64,000 bases of DNA, taken from Corallochytrium limacisporum (lineage: Eukaryota > Opisthokonta). The position numbers and the translations under genes were made by a program. Of this stretch, positions 9,501 through 21,100 are shown in pieces (within the stretch, counting starts at the first letter, position 1; every line of letters begins with the position of its first letter). Under the pieces are notes generated by a model. The model was not told where the DNA came from and made no database searches. It was given only the letters and a program-made list of their open reading frames with translations. The stretch covers positions 86,642-150,641 of the forward strand of contig PDIP01000018.1 in the NCBI GenBank assembly GCA_002811645.1, read 5' to 3'.

Positions 9501-12389
9501 CATTGGAATCTTACAGAGGCCTTTGATGTAGTCTTGTTGCTCACCATTCAGATGACCAGGCAGAGTCCACTGAACGTGCGCCTGTCCGCGACGAGCTCGC
9601 TGCTCTGTCTTTGTATCGTATAGCGACGGAGCGCAACGCAAAAGAACCAAGGCAAGACCACGACCACTCACATCCACGCGATAGGGCGCCTTCGTACAGG
9701 TTGCGGCGTTGGTGCCTTTCAGACCCTTCGCGACAACATCGAGCACAGTTTTGTTTTCACGTGCATCCTTCACAGCCTGACTGACGACCCAAGGTGTGGT
9801 CAAGAATGGCGGCGGAGCATCTCGTGGAGGGTTTAGGCTCAGCTTGTTGTTTGCTCGCGCACCAAAACCCTTGGGAATCTCGTCCTCGTAGCCAAGGTCG
9901 ATCAAGCGGCGAGCCACGTGCAAGAGAGCAAGTTCAACGGTCCAATCCTCGGGGCTGAGCAAGGCTTGCAATTGACTGTCTTGCAGGGGCAAACTTTTGT
10001 CCTTACGCAACGCGTACCGGGAGTCTCGGGTGCTCTTGGTTAATGGAGCCGCAAGCGATTTGATAATCTTCTTCCGCCAGTCGTCTCTGATGTCCGGGAA
10101 CATTTGCTGCACCAGACGATAATCGAAGGAGTTTTTGTTGGAATCAATCACAAAGCGCAAAGTATACACACGTATACGCTCTTCGATAAGCTCTCTGCGG
10201 CGTTTGAAGTCCTGTATGGTATGCACTTCCCGGTTTAAGAACTGCTGACCAACTGCAAAACGCACATCAATGTTCCGAATCCAGAATTTGTTATTCGAAA
10301 CAACAATGAGAAAGTCATCATTGGCGCGGTTTGTTCGCGTCCAGGTGCCCACGGGAGCGTTGTACAACCGATTAGACATCACTGTCATTGTGTTTCCAGG
10401 TTCGATGAACATGTCGTCACCGAGGAACGGAGACGGCGCTTTGGACGGTAGATATGTAGTGACAGGTGCCCAGACATTCTTCTTGAAACCTGACGTGTCC
10501 TTCGGTCGCAGTCGTCGGTAGTATGTGAATAGTTTGGTTACCATACCGAATCTCAGCAGCAAAGACGGATACGGGTCCAAGTGTTCAAAAAGCACAATCT
10601 TACCATCTCGTGCAGTGAGATCACGTACCTTTCGAAATCCCAAGAGGTCGCTGAAGTGCCCAATATTTTGTTTTTCAGCCTCACGCAATCGCTCCACTTT
10701 CTCAATATTACGACGCAAGGACTTGATCTTGGCGCCAATTACATTCGCCTTAAAGATCTGGCCCATACGATCGGGCCGGGCGATAGGCGTGTTCTCCTTA
10801 ACGGCTATAAAAGCTTGTTTCCGAAGTTTCTCGCTAACACTGCGAGCAGCAACATCCTCGGTGCGAAACGGGGGACCTTTTGCTTTGCCCACCTCGCCAC
10901 TCCCCGCGTCTGCCTCCGGGACAGTATCAACTGTTTCATTGAGGTGTGCTTCATCTTCCTCGGGAGCCAGTCGCAGCTGTGGGCGATGATGTCGACGCAG
11001 CTGTGGCACAGACATGTGCGTCGGGTAGAAGAAGTCGTTAAGGCGGACGGCAGGGCCTGCATTATTGAATTCTCGATACTGGCGCTCCTTCTGCTTGACT
11101 TCGGACTCCTTTCTATAGAATGCATCCTGGGAAACATTGAAAGCAGACACTTTCTGTTCAATTTCAAGTAGCCGTCCCTCCACCGCATTTCGTGCAGCGG
11201 CACGGGCAGTGCGGATCCGCTTCAGCAGAGCGCGACGCTCCCGACCGTGGTCGGCTCGAGATTGGAACTCACCAGCCAGGGCCGGATCGTTCAGATCCAC
11301 ATACACGACACCGGTACCGAGTCTCCTAGATGGACCTTGATTCTGTGCTTCTTCTTCATCCTTATCAGCATCGGCATCATTCTCTTCATCTCCAGCCTTG
11401 GCATCGTCCCACATGACCCAGCTTTCCCAATCAACATCATCAACAGGCATCGGGACCTTATTCGCAAGCAGAAAATCTGTGTCTCCCTTTGGTTCCTGCG
11501 TGTCTTCCAGTTTTGGACGCTTTATCTTTATGCGAATGGAACCAGTGTCGCTGTCACTGGCACCACCATCAGCATCCCACTTGATATTTTGTTCCCAATC
11601 GTCAATTTCGAAGAGACGTACTGCGTTGACGGACTTAAAATTGGCGTCTTCATCTTCGGCTGCCAAAGGTACGCCGATCTCGCGCTTTGCTCTACCAGCG
11701 GCAATGATATCTTCATCATAGTCGCTTATGGCACCAGCGTCCGATGTTTCACCTCCATCAGGTGCAAGTGAGTCCTGAGCTGGCCGGGTCAAAGTGTCCT
11801 TCATTGATTCTGCAGGTGCTTTTGGCTTCTTGACGTCTGTGATTTGGTCAAGAGGCGTTGACCCAAGCAAGGAATGCTTTTCTTTTTCTTTCACTTTCCT
11901 TGCGGCTAAAATTGCGCTCGGTTCCAGGCCCTCTGTAATCTTCCATATCCGATACGAGTATTGGGGATCAGATTTGCTATCAATGTTGCGGAAAATAATA
12001 GCTTCTGGCACGGCACCGGCGAAATTCTCGCTGCCTTTCTGATATTTCGTAAGTGCCTGATCTCGATCGAGGGTAGTCCTTTGGAATCTGGCTCTTCGCT
12101 CTGCAGCTTCCCGATCCAAACGCGCTATCCGCTGCTCCTCAGTCTCGTCTGCTTCTTCGACCGGAACGACCGCGTCTTCCGCCTCAACTATTTCCAACGC
12201 TCGTTGCCTAGCCTGTGCTTCTTTACTTTCTTGTTCTTTCTTACGCTGAAGAATTGCTTCCGCCTTCTGTTTCTCTGCTTCGTCGTCACTGACATCGAAG
12301 TCTTCCTCGTCCTCATCCGCGGCTTTGTGACCTTCCTTTGTGCGCTGTAAGCGCTGCAAGGCCAAATAGGCCAAGCGATTTTCATCCAT
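6522..12389 (-). CDS. TAF1: TFIID subunit TAF1 with two bromodomains
   Basis: Largest TFIID subunit, the scaffold for TAF7 and promoter recognition by RNA polymerase II; 1,955 residues (human about 1,890). In order: acidic/charged N-terminus; a D-W-E-Q-N-I-x-W-D motif near 270; the conserved central TAF1 domain (DUF3591/winged-helix region) at about 450-970, including S-V-P-Q-L-R-R-H-H-R-P; an acidic stretch at about 1110-1140; bromodomain 1 at about 1355-1465 with the acetyl-lysine Asn in K-F-N; bromodomain 2 at about 1545-1650, whose BC loop looks two residues longer (N-x6-N). The CCHC zinc knuckle seen in animal TAF1 ahead of the bromodomains is not visible. The A/P-rich tail carries three L-x-L-K-L-G/K-x-R-like motifs. 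Start is ATG at 12387-12389. A single uninterrupted frame of 5.9 kb is striking for this gene. Confidence 0.95.
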   Translation of the reverse strand: MDENRLAYLALQRLQRTKEGHKAADEDEEDFDVSDDEAEKQKAEAILQRKKEQESKEAQARQRALEIVEAEDAVVPVEEADETEEQRIARLDREAAERRARFQRTTLDRDQALTKYQKGSENFAGAVPEAIIFRNIDSKSDPQYSYRIWKITEGLEPSAILAARKVKEKEKHSLLGSTPLDQITDVKKPKAPAESMKDTLTRPAQDSLAPDGGETSDAGAISDYDEDIIAAGRAKREIGVPLAAEDEDANFKSVNAVRLFEIDDWEQNIKWDADGGASDSDTGSIRIKIKRPKLEDTQEPKGDTDFLLANKVPMPVDDVDWESWVMWDDAKAGDEENDADADKDEEEAQNQGPSRRLGTGVVYVDLNDPALAGEFQSRADHGRERRALLKRIRTARAAARNAVEGRLLEIEQKVSAFNVSQDAFYRKESEVKQKERQYREFNNAGPAVRLNDFFYPTHMSVPQLRRHHRPQLRLAPEEDEAHLNETVDTVPEADAGSGEVGKAKGPPFRTEDVAARSVSEKLRKQAFIAVKENTPIARPDRMGQIFKANVIGAKIKSLRRNIEKVERLREAEKQNIGHFSDLLGFRKVRDLTARDGKIVLFEHLDPYPSLLLRFGMVTKLFTYYRRLRPKDTSGFKKNVWAPVTTYLPSKAPSPFLGDDMFIEPGNTMTVMSNRLYNAPVGTWTRTNRANDDFLIVVSNNKFWIRNIDVRFAVGQQFLNREVHTIQDFKRRRELIEERIRVYTLRFVIDSNKNSFDYRLVQQMFPDIRDDWRKKIIKSLAAPLTKSTRDSRYALRKDKSLPLQDSQLQALLSPEDWTVELALLHVARRLIDLGYEDEIPKGFGARANNKLSLNPPRDAPPPFLTTPWVVSQAVKDARENKTVLDVVAKGLKGTNAATCTKAPYRVDVSGRGLALVLLRCAPSLYDTKTEQRARRGQAHVQWTLPGHLNGEQQDYIKGLCKIPMASIKNEDLDGFLVIVGKITTAQAETMNRKEKLKLLKQQRSKFMKDPRKRVMSKKIPGVTLQQYDRYRKLSRTVFRNNFASITPDPRTGEVQEATPLSDDEDEVAVKTVSSAPATKTSKKASSKKKTSAAENPFLMDVDGDKDDEDNGDDDEEEEEDSDDDDDFDFEAMMTGATESRLGGLNPDEYVGKKLVIRRRVWLTGAQKRRQERLNKGLSSGEDDSSDEENEGPAAAGKLNTTDGTDGVVDGASSKKKFKDTGSGWHVVNEVITNPLVIAGYLAMKKQERESGISLASSNEALDIKFESFEEARKKQIAKNRKPLTLTFGGRSATALTGERNNGSLPLTLPRSVKLTPAAQEAELAGPVSAPVSEAGDDLEYSAEMPATPSKKELKAQNKLLKRIQDLSKSPLTNLNRELLHMVDELKKMPVDRHLRAYIAMFHTPVSRANLPVYYQIIERPIDLQTMKVKCRQGKYASLEEFTEDVERIRDNCIKFNSQNDLYGLIPLASMLVDYYKEKVLDPRRKQICEALSKAIAERGIGSVTDEKLSRIQEDPLGRFNTKLRGGVNHLTSRFTGGGPGFGKKRADRRQRAMHILEPLPPYLYPDYYRFIKTPMELQEMKNKATHHIYTTVAQFEMDLNLIYENTGKFFFNDASKLSVAEEALKQGRKWIEAHRQELDTMEAMIRDKVPTPAEDPKALTYHPQNRPLDAPAYEGRGEGSVGSDGLGGMIALSPLDGGSASGSGAVGVGPMDVSRDSNVAVPSTAATSQPPAALGVAAIDLISDISSPASSTTGAAASTTKKPLRLKLGARRPPPPPKIAPSVPGTVEAAPVPMESSPRVIPVPAPAMVPMDVDGHSGTQAPESAPEDGGTVVNAASTATAAGSSSESAPPAAPARAPPKLSLKLGGRLKLTRRPGDSPRGTTTPAAPDEAPPPPAAASKPKEAVSPSLAVPRPPEDVAVASASVPTSSEPSPGGGGPDNAPKPARPKLKFKLKKK

Positions 12390-13104
12390 TATTGCAAGTC
12401 TCTCCTTGCTGTTCTTTCTATTTCACTAGTATTACCCCATTGCTGATGGTCAGATCTGGCAATGCAATAGGCAGGCACTCTTGTTACCGCATGTCGTTGG
12501 GTCTCCTACTGGCCACTTCTTACACACGCGTATCGCTCTATTCAGTTATTCCATGTCTTATCCATTCCTTTATATAGCGAGTGATTTGCAAATTGTTTCG
12601 CACCTCGAAACCGCCTATCAATCAAATTCCTGACCATGACAAACGAATCAAGTCCACGTCCGGTGCACGAACACTGGGCACACATACCAAGGCGCGATTC
12701 GGTGGCGCTTGGCGGACCCCCCTGGACCCCGCGCACTTTCGCCTTGGTTGAAGGGAGACCACCAGTGCCTTGCGCTGCTGCTCTTCCCCCCTCCGCTGTC
12801 CCAATCCGAAAATGCCCTCCCCTCCGGGAGGTCGTGGCCTGCGAGGCACCTGGGTGGTGGCCAACCAGCCCACCCCGTTGTCGAAGTCTGAAAAAGCTGC
12901 GCAATCCTCAATCTTCCAGGTTCTGTGGTCAACATTTGCCCCTTTGCTGCTCAGCTCGGATTCGATATTTAGCTACGAGTCTAATTAGGCGATAGCGTCA
13001 ATTATGCTATTTAGGCATGTGAAGTCCGTGTCTATTGACAGGCATGTGACCGTACTTGTTTTCATCGGTTGCAGCAAGTACGTCGTACGTAACGTGTATT
13101 CACC
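12390..13104. promoter_or_regulatory. Divergent spacer TAF1 / NDUFA2
   Basis: This 715-bp spacer holds two promoters. A TATA-like element for TAF1 is at 12569-12576. The middle part (about 12640-12900) is GC-rich and C-tract-bearing, and open frames there look random. Just before NDUFA2 there is a near-palindromic ACGT-rich run around 13079-13095. Confidence 0.5.
12569..12576 (-). promoter_or_regulatory. TATA-box-like element for TAF1
   Basis: On the minus strand the sequence reads TATATAAA within GCTATATAAAGG, a textbook TATA box, about 180 bp upstream of the TAF1 start codon. TATA-like strings also occur at gene 3' ends in this window, so function is not certain. Confidence 0.35.
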
Positions 13105-13407
13105 ATGGTCGGAGCAGCACAGAAGCTTGCAGGACTTTCAAAATCCAGCGTACGCGAGCTGCGCTTTCATTTCTGTCAGAAGGGCGCTACAAGCAAGGGC
13201 ATGCGCGACTTTGTCAACAACTTCTACCCAGCGGTAAAGAACGAGAACCAGGATGTTCCATTTCTGATCCGCGAGGCCGGTAATATTGACCCAAAGATCA
13301 TCGCTCGCTACGAAAATGGGGTGGAGAAGATGACTTCTACCGCTGACCTCACAGCAGAACAGATTGTCGACCAGATTGCTGCCCTGAAGGCCGCCGGCAA
13401 GAGCTAA
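13105..13407 (+). CDS. NDUFA2: NADH dehydrogenase (complex I) subunit NDUFA2 / CI-B8
   Basis: A 100-residue nuclear-encoded accessory subunit of mitochondrial complex I (L51/S25/CI-B8 thioredoxin-like family). Length and pattern match human NDUFA2 (99 residues): R-E-L-R-F-H-F-C-Q-K-G near 18-28, R-D-F-V near 34, the V-P-F-L-I-R-E segment near 52-58, then A-R-Y-x-x-G. The first conserved cysteine is present (C25). The second, which in human follows the I-R-E motif, is alanine here, so the disulfide proposed for the human protein cannot form. The start ATG has a good context (CACCATGG). No separate targeting peptide is seen, as usual for this family. Confidence 0.93.
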   Translation: MVGAAQKLAGLSKSSVRELRFHFCQKGATSKGMRDFVNNFYPAVKNENQDVPFLIREAGNIDPKIIARYENGVEKMTSTADLTAEQIVDQIAALKAAGKS

Positions 13408-15148
13408 ACGATCAGTAATCTGAAACTTAGTTGCGCATGGTGCTGAAGGATATTAAAAATTAACATAGGTCCTCTAACGATAATGAGTATATTAAACAGA
13501 AACGTTTGCAATAGTATGTGAACATAAGCAGGATCCTAACCATAGTCATTTTCATGTTGGCATCATGATGATGGACTGCACACATTAGGGAGCAATCATT
13601 GGCACCCTTCCAATACATCCCCTCTTCATTCAAACACAATTTTACTATACAAATGATATGGAAACTTCTCCTTTGAAATTCGCATTTGCCTATACAGCAT
13701 GCAATGCTACCATAGTTAACCCTACCCGGCTATTGCAACAGCCATCGCGTGCCACCCTTCGGCCCCTGGACCTTTTGTTTTTGTTATGGTCGCTCGATGG
13801 GAGCCTAATTTTCAGGCAACTCTATACATTCAGTAAGGCCCCCACGGCTTCAAAGGTCGGGAGTCTATTATTTCATTGTAGGCCCATCCCAGGAACCCCC
13901 GGGACGATGGACCACCGCTCCGGATGTCATCAGTCCCCCTGGCCCCACCTCAAGGCTGCGCTACTGAAAGTACTGCAAACCCTTTGCAGCCCCATTGGCC
14001 ACAGCCGGCGAAAGATCTTCCCGGCTTCGCACAGCGGACCAAACGGCAGCGGGACGGCAGGGAAAAGTGACCCAGGGCTCCCTCCCCCTCTCCACCGCGG
14101 GCGGTGGCCGAGAGAAACCCAACGATCGATCGCTTTTCGAGCACCGCAAAAAGGCCCGTTTGTGGAGGGGGGGCGAAGTCAGAAGACTGACACATTACTT
14201 TTTTTCTATTACCTCCATATTCTTTTGTGGCCGTCTCCGGGACATTTTCTCTTGGGACGGGAGGACTACTCAATTTCTTCCGGGACTCTCACTATGATTT
14301 CTAATTTTCCAGTTTGCAAGGTATTTTGATTTTCTGGTTTTCTTGTTTCTTTAATGGTTTTTTTTGAGCGGGAAACAATTCCTGGAGAAGAGGGAGGGGG
14401 GGGGGAGTTTCTGCGATAAGGCAGAGCACCTGAAGAGGGGCTCTGCAAATCGTTGGTCCCGAAAAAAAAATGAGGGAATATTTTAGCAGCGAAAGCGAAA
14501 GGCTGAGGACAGTGGCAGCCCCAAAAGCCGAACACAGCGCACAGAGGCCGACAACCGGACCGAGACTGAGAGACAGAGGAAGAAAGGACTGGGAGATGCG
14601 TGCACAGATTAGAGAGACCCCGCAGGACTCATTGCGCAGCAGCAAAAGCTGCATTTGTTTGCTATCACAACCCCTCCCCTACCAACACCCCGGTCCCCGA
14701 GTGAGGTCAGTTCTGGGCTTGCGATTGGACACAGGGGCTCCCGGTGTCACTGCGGCGGTGCCGGGAATGATCTGCTGGCTGGAAGCACGCCACCGTCCGT
14801 GTCAATAATTTCCAATCGTTCCGGACTTCACGGACAGACCAAACGATGATAATTGGCGTCCATGGATGTCAATGTGAGCTGTCGTTCTCATGGGTACAAG
14901 GCTCCGGTGATGGCTGTTGAGAGCGGCTATATGAGATCAGTTGGCCGGCTGTGGAGTCAGTGGGTCAGTCACGAACGCTTGCTTGAGTTACCACCTCGGG
15001 AACTGCGTAGTCCACTCATTGAATAGGAATCGTAAGTCACCTCGAACCACGTGACATGAGATACAGCACAAGATGACGTAGCCCAATTCAGTGCAATTAC
15101 AATGATCTACGGGTGTTCATACCAGCAGATGCTGAAATTGGGACCAGT
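13408..15148. other. 1.7-kb spacer, no gene recognised
   Basis: It lies between NDUFA2 and the giant helical-repeat gene. The first 250 bp are AT-rich (likely NDUFA2 3' UTR). The region 13870-14700 is purine/pyrimidine-skewed, with G runs near 14396-14405 and an A run at 14462-14470. Long frames at 13658-14329 and 14470-14808 have low-complexity composition and no family resemblance, and are not called. A perfect CACGTG E-box sits at 15048-15053. Confidence 0.5.
15048..15053 (+). promoter_or_regulatory. E-box CACGTG
   Basis: A palindromic CACGTG followed by AC lies 96 bp upstream of the first ATG of the giant helical-repeat gene. It is the preferred site of bHLH-ZIP factors (USF, Myc, TFE families). 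The six-base motif is short, so position is the main support. Confidence 0.3.
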
Positions 15149-18100
15149 ATGATTGCAGAGAGGCGGGTCCTTTTCGACGGGTTCATCCCGTTTCGCAAGC
15201 AGGACACCACAGATCCGCAGCCTGATTGGAGTACGCTCACAGGATGGTACGTGGACAAGAAAACAAGACGGATCACTGCACGTATCCTAATACGCCATGT
15301 TGCGTTAGTTACAGCAATAGGCATCCGCGGAGACAGTGCATCGCGGCTTCAGTTCGAAGGGTGTCAGTTCTTTCTCGACATCTCTGGCTTCCATGGCACG
15401 GCAGCTTCAGAACAAGCTGAGGCCGAAGTATTTGATGCTGATCAAGAAGCATCTCTAGCAACAACAGTGCCATCTTTCGGTGGGGTAACGTGGAGCAAGC
15501 AGTCAACTCTCCCGGTGCCCGGGTTTGAGGAAGATAAGGGGCTAGTGTTCCATGTGGCAGGCGCTGGAAAACTCATTGATATCTGCTTCAGCCTCCCGGA
15601 GGACTTGGGGGCCATTGATGAGAGACGAGTATCCTCATGGTGTGTAGTACTCGATGGGTTCCCCGCCTACGCTCTGCCTCCAAGTAGGGAGCATATTCAG
15701 CTGCTAAACGTTACCCGGGCTTTCCAATTGGATCTGGTACAGCACCACAAGAAGTTCGAGGCCGTCAAGGCAAAGGAGGAGAAGGTTAAGGGAGTTACAG
15801 AGCAGCAACCAAACCTGACCCTCTCTGAGTCACCTCATCTCGCAGTTACTCTGCTACTGTCGGCGCAGTCTTTGCTGGGCGCTCGAAAGTATCGTCAAGC
15901 CATCGAATTTTTGCGCACATACATTGCTGCGGTGGAATCGGATCCATTGTTGATTGAAAGTGGGGGCAGTCCCTCTAGTGATCGGTACGGCTCTCCGGAA
16001 TTTCGGCCCGAAGACGACAGTGAGTTAGAAAAGGGCATAAATGAGGATTTCAGTCGGCATGGTTCGGATCCATATCGTACGGCACAGCAGCGGAAGCGAA
16101 CCAGTGGCAAATCTAGCAAGCGGAACTCTTACTTAAACGATCGCCAGCACTCCCCGCTGACTTTGCCATCTGGAAGTTGGCCAGGCAGAAATGTGCTTGG
16201 GCCACAGAGTAGTCGGAGTAGCGGATCAATGCAACCTGCATCAGTGCACTCATTGTCGGGACTTCGTTGGAAACCACCAGCGTGGAGCTCCGGAGCGTAC
16301 TCGTTTTTTGAGACGCAGTCAGTACCGAATGCCAAGGCAGCACGAAGGGCACAGAGAGGTTCCAGGGGCACACCACCTGAAGTGGAGGAAAAGGATCGAT
16401 CTAACATAGAAACGGTTAAGGAAGCACACGAAAATTTGATACGACAGCCAGCGATGGGTCCCTGTAACACGGCCATGGCCAAATGGCGAGAAATGATGAG
16501 ACCAGTTGACTCGGGCGTGGGTGAAGGTACGAATTGTCTGCGTGAGCAGCGCGTAAACCAGAGGCCTCCTAACGGTGAAAATCACACAGCTGAACAGAGC
16601 TGGAGCGCAAGCAGCAATGGGCTGAAATGGTCGGAAGGGGAGTATTGGTCACCGTACCAACACAATATCATTTCAGTTGAAGAGCCCAGGGTGGATACCG
16701 TACGGGCCGAGGGAACAAAGATTGGGAGACCGGATATTGCTTCAACATCGGTGGAACCAGATGAGCATGCCGCTGGAATAGTAGAGTTTATTGAGGACTT
16801 AGAAGAGCCCGACGCTTGTATGTCTGAACATGGCATTTGGTTTGGTGAGATGCTGTTGCCAACAGCAGACCATGCTCGATTAATCGTCGCAGATGCACAC
16901 TTCCGCCGGGGGGCAGACCATCACTGGCTGAGCGTTCTGCTTGAAGCAGCGGGACGGCCGCCACATCTGCGCGCACACCTTCCGCACGCCAATGATGGGC
17001 GAATTGGTGATGCTGTCGATGAAGTCCTTCATCATGGTATCGTGGGTCAGGAACCCCTTCGTCCAGAGGATCTCCGGGAGGTTACAATTTGCCTAGGCGG
17101 CGCACTTTGTGCAGCAATCGACCACCCGTATGAAGTGATCCGTACGGCTAGCCTGCACTGCTTGGAGCATCTCCTTCAACTCTATCCATCAGCGGTTGGC
17201 ATGCTTGCAAGTCCGATGGTCCTGTCACTTGCCAAAGCGGCACCACCAGTGCGGTTGGCACGTGGCATGATTATACAGAACGGACATCTCACAAGCAGAA
17301 GCAATGGCAATGGCAACGGTCCCCCGAGACCAAATCGATCTAAGGCCGGCAGGGCGGTGCGGGGATCGCTAGGGCCGCTTGGTAGCCCCCGCGAACAAGT
17401 TGTGGATGTCAACGAACCCTTGCGCGGAAGTGGTGCCGGCGAGGCACTTCAGCTTCATATATCTGATGGTATGCCCAGCCATTCGTCAGAGCAAGGGGGG
17501 CAACTGAAGCAGGGACTGGGACTGCACGACGAAGTGCTTGCTGAGGAGGGGATGGAAGACCACGTCGGTCGAACCGGTATCTTACACAGCCGATTGAGTC
17601 GGATGAACCGCGACAATAGCTTGACATGGCAGGCCTTTGCAGAACTGCGGACCACAAGCATGTACACAGTGCTTCAGCACAATCGCCAGTTCGCCTCCAT
17701 GCTGGAATTGTTGCCGTCCCTGAACCCTGAGATCATGCAATCACTTTTTGGTGCACTGATTCAGCTGCTTGTGCATCCTCCGATTCCCGACTACGCCCCC
17801 GTTGCTGCCGTGTATTCACGCACTAAATGGGTCGCAAAGGAGAATGACCACGAAGAGGAGGCTGCCATGATTGAGGATTTTCTGTGGGGTCTAGGATCAG
17901 GATACGAAACCTACTTTGAAGGCTACGATGGAGTGGTAAGAGAAGCCCGAGACCTATCGGCACAGGCCATGAGTTCCATCCAAAAAGCTTGCCTCAAGGC
18001 TGCGCGTATGGTTATGATGGGACGACGAGGATTCCAGACAGTAGATGATGCAGATGCCTCACAGAATTGGACCCGAACTCAGCGCCTGGTGCGGCAGAAT

Positions 18101-21100
18101 CACATATTCTTCCCGACGATACAAATGTTGGATGCACTGTTTGATATCCACGAGGTTGTCCTCGGTGGACGGGACACAGATAAAGTCAAATTTGTCCGAG
18201 GAGCTCCTGATCTTGGCATGGAGTTTTTGCAGTCACTATTGCAGTATTTGGCCGGGGACGAGATTACCACGGCCCCCGCGACCAGCAGAGGCGGCCTCAG
18301 AAGCGAAAGCGGGATCATTGGTTCATTCAGCAATCGCTCGTCATCGTTCTCGATCAACAGTGCAGCGTTCGGATTTGGCATGCTCAATGACGGCACCACA
18401 ACTGCGGAGCGCTTTCGGCAGCATAGCATGGCAACCCGTCAGATAATCGCTGTATTGCATCGCATGCAGCGCAATTCTCGTGGATGGCCAAACGGCGCCT
18501 GTCATAGTACACTGGAGTGGGCGCTGAGAAGACTGCAGAGGTTGGGTAATTTCAGTCCGTTGAGTCCCTGCGCCTCCTCTTACGAATTGTTACTGAATTT
18601 CGTCTTTTTGAGTGCTGTCGAAGCGAAGCATATTCCGCGGACATCGAAGGCCAGGCGCACATGTCAAAGGTTAGTTGCCAGTGTCTGCAAGCTGCTGCTT
18701 GATCGGGTCATCCTCTTATGGAGGCCTGACCTAGATCCGGATGGTGAAGCAGCGCAAGAATTTGTTCGTGTCTGGACCGATTTCTGTATTGTAACGGAAC
18801 AGATTCCTTTGGAACAGCGGGTAGCAGTGGACAGTCTGCTCGAACGGATCGTGTCACTGGCATCCGGTCTGGTTGATGGAGGAGACGTCGGTGTGAGCTT
18901 TTTTGCCAGCGTCAACCTTCTCTTGCAGCCTTCCCTAGCATACGATGTTAACCTTGCTACTGAATTAGAGAACCTGCTGTCCAAGCTCATCAGCCGAGCT
19001 ATCGACCGCACCGATGGTCACGCGGCGCAGCACTGCGCATTGGCGATCTCGGTTATTCGCATGCTTAAGTATCCCTTGAGCAAAACAGTGCTTTTCCAAC
19101 TGTTTGATAGCATTCCGGTGCTTTTGCGCATGCGGGACCGGGTTGCACCTTTCTTCAGTACCAACTTCCTCAATGGTACGTCTGGCTCAGGAGCCACCGC
19201 AGAAGAGGATGCACTGACCATAATGCGCTCTCTTTGCTCGGTATACGCGACAATGTGCGTGTCAACGCGACCGGACGGCAACGAAGAGCTAAACAACCGC
19301 TTTATTGTAGCCCCGAAACGCTGCCGCTTGAAGGATCAGGGCAGCCCTGGCAGCGAACCGCACTGTCTGTATCAAGGGGTCTTCCTGGAATTCAGCACCT
19401 GGTGGGAAGCAACTTGGCAGAAACTTCATCTCGAGGACACCAGCCGATCTCATTCCCACAAAAACATGGCTGAGCGCACACAGTTCACGGGAGACTACAC
19501 AGAATCTGGAGTAGACATTGATGCATACTACGTGCACTCTGCTGCTCTACACTTCGTTGAGATCTGGAGTGGTCTCGCCGGCGGCGTTCCACTGGTATCG
19601 CAGGTGCCACCGAAACATGGATTAGGAACCCCCACCAAAAGTGAATTGGAGACTTCATCCAAGGGTTCCTCTGAAGAGGACTGGCAACTCGTTTTTGAGA
19701 ATTTTTTGATGTCGCAGCAAGACGATGTCGTGGAACAAGGTGGCGATCATATGGATTTGGACCTAGCATTGCAACATCACGTTGCCTGGGACATCTTGGC
19801 GCAATGCACCTCAACCTGCTCGCCCCTGCTACGTATCCTCAGCAACGGCAGTGGCAATGATGAGGAAATAACTATGGCCAATCTGTGCTTCCGCACTTTC
19901 CAGGACAGAATTTTCCATCTGATCATTGGCTGGGTACGGCAGGAGCTACAGGGCATTGGAGCAGCGATTGCCCTACTGCAGGAACACGGTATTGCAATTG
20001 AAGGCGTGAACGCCGGTCCTCGCGTTTCGCTCTACGGCGCCTCGCCGGACAATTCCTTGGAGCCAGGCTCACTGCTGTCACCGCCCCACATCGGGATGAC
20101 GATAATTCCTCGGTGCGCCATGCTCACGGTGCTCTACGACCCTTTCATCAAAAGCCTGGCCCTGATGCGAATGGACGCGGACGGTCGCAGTGAGTGTCTG
20201 CACGCCCTGATCACCACAGCGACCTACGCCGCCTCCATTCTGCCATCCGGACATCCGGGTCTTCTGAGCATCCGCAACCTCGCCATAGATGTGTCAACTC
20301 AGCAACTCCTGCGACCGCATGCCCGCCCAAGTCCGTTCCGCAGCATTGAGACCAAGGTGGCAATCTTGTTGTCCATGGGCATCAAGACGCTGTGTGATGG
20401 TCAGGCGTTGGCGCTGCTCAGGGAGCAACAGTGTGGCAGACCGGGCGCCAGAGGGAAGTACGTGGCCGACAGCAGTCGCACGGATGTCATTCGACGAACG
20501 TGGCAGGCTTTGGATTGTGCATTGTGTCTCATGAATCAGCGCATGATTGTGGGGCTGCGCCTTACAGCGCTGTGGTGCATGGCGCGCCTCTTGAGTGTAA
20601 TTCCGCTGGTTTTGGACAGCAGTGAAATGAGCATGACCGGCATAAGCGTGTCTGAGGAGACTAGCATGTCGAAGAATGGTTATTCAAATTTGTTGGCCAC
20701 CGCAAGAGAAGCATGGCAATGTTTACGTGGTATTGCCACAGACCCGTCCCACGTTTTCCGCCGGTTTGCAAGGCAGGTTGTGGCGCTGACGTGCCCGGGA
20801 AGCCTTGGGGACGGACTTTTGCATGCGGAACTAGAAGAGTTTCTTCTTAATCCGTGGCTGGTGAGCAACCGCGCTCGAAACCTGCTTCTGCAGCCAATGC
20901 AGCAAGGCACTGGTAGTAATCCACTCGTTTCTCACAATGAGAACAGCGTTGTGAGTGCAGTGCAGCGGCTGTTCCGATACCATGCCATGCAATTCGATGC
21001 ATGTCATCCGCTGCGGACCGAGGACGTCTTTCCATACCTTTGGGCTATGCGTAGCACCCCACCACAGGACGAGGGAGCCAGCCACGGACCAAGCCGCGGA

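Noticed and set aside
13658-14329. 223-codon plus-strand frame
   Set aside because: Random composition, passes through purine-rich low-complexity DNA, no homology seen.
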